A DNA stretch of 6,633 bases from an uncultured Clostridia bacterium. Its GTDB lineage: Bacteria; Bacillota; Clostridia; RUG12999. The stretch spans positions 1 to 6,633 of the forward strand of contig CALLNG010000250.1 of assembly GCA_938005345.1 (NCBI GenBank), written 5' to 3'. Each line of letters starts with the position of its first letter. Positions within the stretch are counted from its first letter, which is position 1. Below are positions 5,214 to 6,633 of this stretch, in pieces. The translations under genes and the position numbers were made by a program. Below the pieces are notes generated by a model. That model searched no databases and was not told the DNA's origin. It saw only the letters and a program-made list of their open reading frames with translations.

Positions 5214-6271
5214 AGGCCCACCTTTCCCAGCGATTTGCGGAATTCTGTTAGGAAGTCCACAGTGGGAACAATAATTCCTTCGCCGATTTCCCGCAGCAAA
5301 ACAATATGCAGTGTTTTGCCAATATTCTTTTTATCCTGCTGTAAAAGTGGTAAAAGTGCTTGTAAATCTCCTATTGGCACCTGGCTTGGCAGTTGGTATT
5401 GCTGTACTGCCTGAACAAGCTGCAAGCTGGTACCGGGGCGCGTGGTACCCGATTGTTCACTAAAACGTGTCATCAGCACCATGCCAATAGCAACCGCTTC
5501 GCCGTGGGTGTAGGCGGAAAATTGGTAATATTTTTCAATTGCGTGTCCCAGCGTATGCCCAAAGTTCAGCAGCATACGCAACCCGGTGTCATTGGCGTCC
5601 ACTGCAACAATGTCCCTCTTAATGGAAACGCATTGGTAAATTAAATCTTCCCGGCTAATCGTTTGGGAAACAATGGCGTCAAACAACGGTTTGCTTTTGA
5701 TACAGCCGTATTTGATTGCTTCTGCCATTCCGTCATTGTAGAAACGCTGTGGCAAGGTATCCAAACAGGCGGGATCGATGACAACAAGTTTCGGATGGTA
5801 AAAGGCACCTACTAGATTTTTGCCAAACGGCATATCAATCGCTACTTTTCCCCCAACAGAGGAATCAATCTGCGCCAGCAGGGAAGTGGGAACTTGTACG
5901 AGACCAATACCTCGCATATAGGTGGCGGCGGCGAAACCGGCAAGATCGCCGGTGACACCTCCACCAAGAGCAATGATAAAATCGCCGCGGTTGATATGCT
6001 GCTCGGACAAAAAGGTATAGATTTCTTGCAGACGGTCATTACATTTGCTTTTTTCTCCGTGGGGAAAGACATGTTTACACGCCTCCACCCCCGACTGCTG
6101 CAAGGAATTCATGACCGTTTTTCCATAAAAGCCATCTACATTGTCATCTGTAATAACGGCGGCTTTGCCTTGGTATACAGTGCGGATCAGTTCGCCAAGG
6201 CGAGCCAAGCAGCCACTTTCAATATGAATGGGGTAAGAAATAGAATCAAATGCTACCGTTAGAGTTTTCAT
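5210..6271 (-). CDS. aroB: 3-dehydroquinate synthase
   Basis: A 353-residue, NAD- and divalent-metal-dependent enzyme turning DAHP into 3-dehydroquinate, second step of the shikimate pathway. Visible motifs: HGEKSK (71-76), the nucleotide-binding GGGVTGDLAGF (103-113), QVPTSLLAQIDSSVGGK (126-142), KNLVGAFYHP (151-160), MAEAIKYG (182-189), LNFGHTLGHAIE (235-246), THGEAVAIGM (255-264) and QDKKN (312-316). E184, H239 and H256 match the three metal ligands known from the family. Length is normal. The start at ATG 6271 is preceded by AAGGCGGTGAT (6286-6276), one mismatch from an ideal ribosome binding site. It lies 29 bp behind the DAHP synthase gene and overlaps aroA by 4 bp. Confidence 0.97.
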   Translation of the reverse strand: MKTLTVAFDSISYPIHIESGCLARLGELIRTVYQGKAAVITDDNVDGFYGKTVMNSLQQSGVEACKHVFPHGEKSKCNDRLQEIYTFLSEQHINRGDFIIALGGGVTGDLAGFAAATYMRGIGLVQVPTSLLAQIDSSVGGKVAIDMPFGKNLVGAFYHPKLVVIDPACLDTLPQRFYNDGMAEAIKYGCIKSKPLFDAIVSQTISREDLIYQCVSIKRDIVAVDANDTGLRMLLNFGHTLGHAIEKYYQFSAYTHGEAVAIGMVLMTRFSEQSGTTRPGTSLQLVQAVQQYQLPSQVPIGDLQALLPLLQQDKKNIGKTLHIVLLREIGEGIIVPTVDFLTEFRKSLGKVGL

Positions 6272-6300
6272 TTATATCACCGCCTTCCCACTAATGCAAT

Positions 6301-6633
6301 TTATATGGTACGGCCTTCTGCTGCAGCCACTTTTCTTAAGTGTTCCATCGTCTGTGCAAATTCTGCGGGGGTAATAGACTGTGCACCATCGGAAAGGGCC
6401 TTTTTCGGGTTATTGTGTACTTCAATCATGACGCCGTCTGCTCCGGCGACAATCGCTGTTTTTGCCAAAGGTTCTACCATCCAGTTGATACCAGCAGCAT
6501 GGCTGGGATCTACGATGACGGGAAGATGGGATAGTTTGTTGAGCGCTGGAACAGCACTAATATCAAGTGTATTGCGGGTATAGGGCTCAAAAGTACGGAT
6601 TCCACGTTCGCATAAAATAACCTGTTCATTTCC
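6301..6633 (-). CDS. aroF: 3-deoxy-7-phosphoheptulonate (DAHP) synthase, type I-beta (KDO8P-synthase-like), C-terminal part
   Basis: Partial gene: the last 110 residues and the TAA stop (6303-6301); the start lies beyond the right edge. The enzyme condenses phosphoenolpyruvate and erythrose-4-phosphate, the first committed step to aromatic amino acids. In the fragment I see CERGIRTFE (8-16), RNTLDISAVP (20-29), VDPSHA (41-46), GADGVMIEVH (64-73) and SDGAQS (81-86). H45, E71 and D82 match three of the four metal ligands of the type I-beta family. The C-terminus ends shortly after the catalytic barrel, with no room for a C-terminal regulatory or mutase domain; an N-terminal ferredoxin-like or mutase domain cannot be judged. 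The symbol could equally be aroG or aroH depending on naming. It is the most upstream gene of the operon visible here; any operon promoter or leader is outside the window. Confidence 0.93.
   Translation of the reverse strand, partial: GNEQVILCERGIRTFEPYTRNTLDISAVPALNKLSHLPVIVDPSHAAGINWMVEPLAKTAIVAGADGVMIEVHNNPKKALSDGAQSITPAEFAQTMEHLRKVAAAEGRTI

Overview
The window looks like chromosomal DNA from an anaerobic, low-to-mid GC Firmicute, most likely a clostridial or Oscillospiraceae-type bacterium. Three things point there: Shine-Dalgarno sequences of the AGGAGG type, a 2-hydroxyacyl-CoA dehydratase activase (an oxygen-sensitive Fe-S enzyme of amino-acid-fermenting anaerobes), and a small CmpB-type membrane protein common in clostridia. 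The lineage is inferred from protein character, not from a search.

Right to left on the minus strand (6633 to 1707) runs an aromatic amino-acid operon: the C-terminal end of a DAHP synthase (aroF-type, cut by the window edge), then aroB, aroA, aroC and a bifunctional pheA (chorismate mutase plus prephenate dehydratase plus ACT domain). Gaps are 29 bp, two 4-bp ATGA overlaps, and 13 bp. Together these genes cover DAHP formation, ring closure to 3-dehydroquinate, EPSP formation, chorismate formation, and the branch to phenylpyruvate. Dehydroquinate dehydratase (aroD/aroQ), shikimate dehydrogenase (aroE), shikimate kinase (aroK) and tyrA are not in the window.

Behind pheA (about 1692-1307, minus) lies a broken nucleotidyltransferase gene. 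It has a very good ribosome binding site, but its Pol-beta-type nucleotidyltransferase domain is spread over three reading frames by at least three small indels. The operon and the facing gene on the plus strand converge on a hairpin at 1261-1298 that can act as a terminator in both directions.

The plus-strand gene (886-1260) encodes a 124-residue, four-helix membrane protein of the putative ABC-transporter permease (CmpB/PF06541) family. Between it and the left-hand gene is a 320-bp divergent intergenic region. It holds a strong extended -10 promoter for the leftward gene, a plausible promoter for the rightward gene, and an 11-bp perfect inverted repeat overlapping that rightward promoter. 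The left-hand gene (565 to beyond 1, minus) is the N-terminal part of a large 2-hydroxyacyl-CoA dehydratase activase-like ATPase.

I see no rRNA, tRNA, CRISPR array, transposase or phage gene. Most of the window is ordinary core metabolism; I find no clear case for an undescribed system. The points most worth a second look are the decayed nucleotidyltransferase and the inverted repeat.
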